Below, in pieces: positions 6,473 through 8,021 of a DNA stretch of 8,021 nt. Numbering within the stretch: position 1 is the first letter of the stretch; the number at the start of each line of letters is the position of its first letter. Below the pieces are notes generated by a model. The model was not told the origin of the DNA. It was given only the letters and a program-made list of their open reading frames with translations, and made no database searches. The stretch is from Candidatus Nomurabacteria bacterium (GTDB lineage Bacteria > Patescibacteriota > Minisyncoccia > Phycocordibacterales > UBA9973): contig JAIOPY010000003.1 of NCBI GenBank assembly GCA_021413625.1, positions 1-8,021 on the forward strand, in the 5' to 3' direction. A program made the translations under genes and the position numbers.

Positions 6473-8021
6473 TTAAAAGTCTTTTTTGTCTTTACTGTCT
6501 ATCCTATTCCTTAAAACTCCAATCTCATCTCGCAATATTGCTGCAGTTTCAAAATCAAGCTCTTTTACCGCCCTATTCATTTCCTTCTCTTTAATTTTTA
6601 TTATTTTCTCATACACCAAATTGCCTCGCTCTTCATCAGAAAGAACTTTTGTTCCTTTTTCTTTCTTCTTTTCATCTTTTTTAAATTCTTTAGCATAAGC
6701 GCGCTTAAATACTTCCACATCAAGAGCCAGTTCTGCGTTTACTGCTTTGCCGTGTTCACTTTCCATCTCTTCTGTAATATCTTTAATTTTTTTCAAAATA
6801 GTTTTTGGAGTGATGCCATGCTTTTTATTGTAAGCAATCTGGATATTGCGACGGCGAGTAGTTTCTCCTAATGCACGTTCCATGGAACCTGTTAAAACAT
6901 CTGCATAGAGGATTACTTTGCCTTCACTGTTACGAGCGGCACGTCCAATAGTTTGAATTAGAGAAGTCTCAGAACGCAAAAACCCTTCTTTGTCAGCATC
7001 TAGTATGCCGATTAAGGCAACTTCTGGTAAATCCAAGCCTTCACGCAAAAGATTTACGCCTACTAACACATCAAATTCCCCTTTTCGGAATTGAGTAAGA
7101 ATTTTTATGCGCTCCATTGTTTTTATATCGCTATGTAAATATTCGGCCTTTATTTTTTTATCTTTTAAATACATAGAAAGGTCTTCCGCCATTTTTTTAG
7201 TTAGAGTTGTGGCTAAAACACGAAAACCTTTTTTAATTGTCTTTTCGGTTTCTTCTATAAAATCTGTTATTTGCCCTTTATACTGCCCCTTTTCACTCAC
7301 ACCTCTAACTATTGTTTCAGGGTCCACTAAACCAGTTGGGCGAATAATTTGCTCAACTATCTGCTTGCCCTCGCTTCGCTCTTTATCTCCTGGAGTGGCG
7401 CTGGTGTAAATTACAGGACCAATTCTTTCACTAAATTCATCATATTTTAAAGGTCTATTGTCCTTAGCTGAAGGTAGGCGAAAGCCATATTCCACAAGGG
7501 TTTTTTTACGAGAAGCATCTCCAGCATACATCCCTTGAAGTTGGGGTAAGGTAACATGGGATTCATCAATTATGGTTAAAAACCCTGTTCTAGGAAAATA
7601 AGATAATAAAGTTTCCGGTGGTTCACCTTCATGTTTTCCTGATAAATGTCTGGAATAATTTTCTATACCGTTGCAATAACCAACTTCTTTTATCATAGCT
7701 AGGTCATAATTAGTCCGACGTTTAATGCGGTCAGCTTCTAATAACTTGCCTTCTTTTTGAAACTTTTTTATTTGAATCTCTAATTCTTTTTTAATAGCCA
7801 CCAATGCTTTCTTTTTCTTTTCATCTTCAGTAATGAAATGTTTAGCTGGAAAAACAAAAATGTTTTTCTCTTCTTTTAAAATACGTGAGGAAACTGAGTC
7901 AACTTTATTAATTTTTGAAATTACTCCACCCAACATTTCCACTTGATACGTTATAGTTTCTGAAACTGGCATAAACTCCACTCTTGAACCAATAGAGCGA
8001 AAAGTTCCAGGGCTTAAATCA
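6473..8021 (-). CDS. uvrB: excinuclease ABC subunit B (UvrB), 3' part (5' end off the window)
   Basis: UvrB is the helicase-like subunit that verifies damage and recruits UvrC. About 515 C-terminal residues are visible. The frame is open to the right edge (DLSPGTFRSIGSR before the GTG at 7981), so that GTG is internal, and the Walker A motif and damage-probing hairpin lie outside. Visible parts, in order: GYCNGIENYSRHLSG, the DESHVTLPQ box, YGFRLPSAKDNRPL, YTSATPG, then the second RecA-like domain (ATTLTKKMAEDL, YLHSDI, LVGVNLLREGLDLPEVAL, the DADKEGFLRSETSL region, QTIGRAARN). A Lys-rich linker leads to a C-terminal UVR motif (NRAVKELDFETAAILRDEI), which binds the matching motif in UvrC. The stretch after SATPG (DKERSEGKQ) departs from the usual x-Y-E pattern. 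It ends 83 bp before uvrA and is probably the upstream gene of the same operon. Confidence 0.97.
   Translation of the reverse strand, partial: DLSPGTFRSIGSRVEFMPVSETITYQVEMLGGVISKINKVDSVSSRILKEEKNIFVFPAKHFITEDEKKKKALVAIKKELEIQIKKFQKEGKLLEADRIKRRTNYDLAMIKEVGYCNGIENYSRHLSGKHEGEPPETLLSYFPRTGFLTIIDESHVTLPQLQGMYAGDASRKKTLVEYGFRLPSAKDNRPLKYDEFSERIGPVIYTSATPGDKERSEGKQIVEQIIRPTGLVDPETIVRGVSEKGQYKGQITDFIEETEKTIKKGFRVLATTLTKKMAEDLSMYLKDKKIKAEYLHSDIKTMERIKILTQFRKGEFDVLVGVNLLREGLDLPEVALIGILDADKEGFLRSETSLIQTIGRAARNSEGKVILYADVLTGSMERALGETTRRRNIQIAYNKKHGITPKTILKKIKDITEEMESEHGKAVNAELALDVEVFKRAYAKEFKKDEKKKEKGTKVLSDEERGNLVYEKIIKIKEKEMNRAVKELDFETAAILRDEIGVLRNRIDSKDKKDF

Overview
The window looks like a chromosomal DNA-repair region from an AT-rich bacterium, most likely a Patescibacteria/CPR (Parcubacteria-like) lineage. 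This rests on recognition, not a search: a UvrC with no cysteine cluster and no C-terminal HhH domain, a small secreted amidase-like protein with the VHVHFND and IEYGYIY motifs, a shortened UvrA, and very tight gene packing. All visible stops are TAA or TAG, and no reading frame needs UGA recoding.

Layout, left to right: the 3' part of ruvA (+, cut by the left edge) converges on a small secreted amidase-3-like gene (-). That gene is divergent from mutM/fpg (+), with only 14 bp between the two start codons. Those 14 bp appear to hold two overlapping -10 boxes, each exactly 6 nt from its ATG, which predicts leaderless transcripts both ways. mutM converges on a SpoU/TrmH-type RNA methyltransferase across a 110-bp gap filled by a large composite inverted repeat. 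The rest of the window is one minus-strand cluster, transcribed uvrB (5' end off the right edge), uvrA, uvrC, trmH-like.

Functionally, MutM starts base excision repair of oxidised purines, UvrA/UvrB/UvrC perform nucleotide excision repair, and RuvA helps process Holliday junctions. The amidase-like protein (envelope) and the RNA methyltransferase are passengers.

The main oddities are as follows. (1) The 5' end of uvrC is broken: an apparent start 1 nt after uvrA runs into a stop after 14 codons, and the GVY/YIG half of the GIY-YIG nuclease is missing, while the rest continues in another frame. (2) A 78-bp (26-codon) palindromic, GC-rich element sits in frame inside uvrC. (3) A three-hairpin palindromic element lies between mutM and trmH. 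(4) The amidase-like protein lacks the usual metal-binding Glu motif. (5) The first UvrA zinc module has Asp where Cys is expected. No CRISPR array, tRNA, rRNA or transposase gene was seen.
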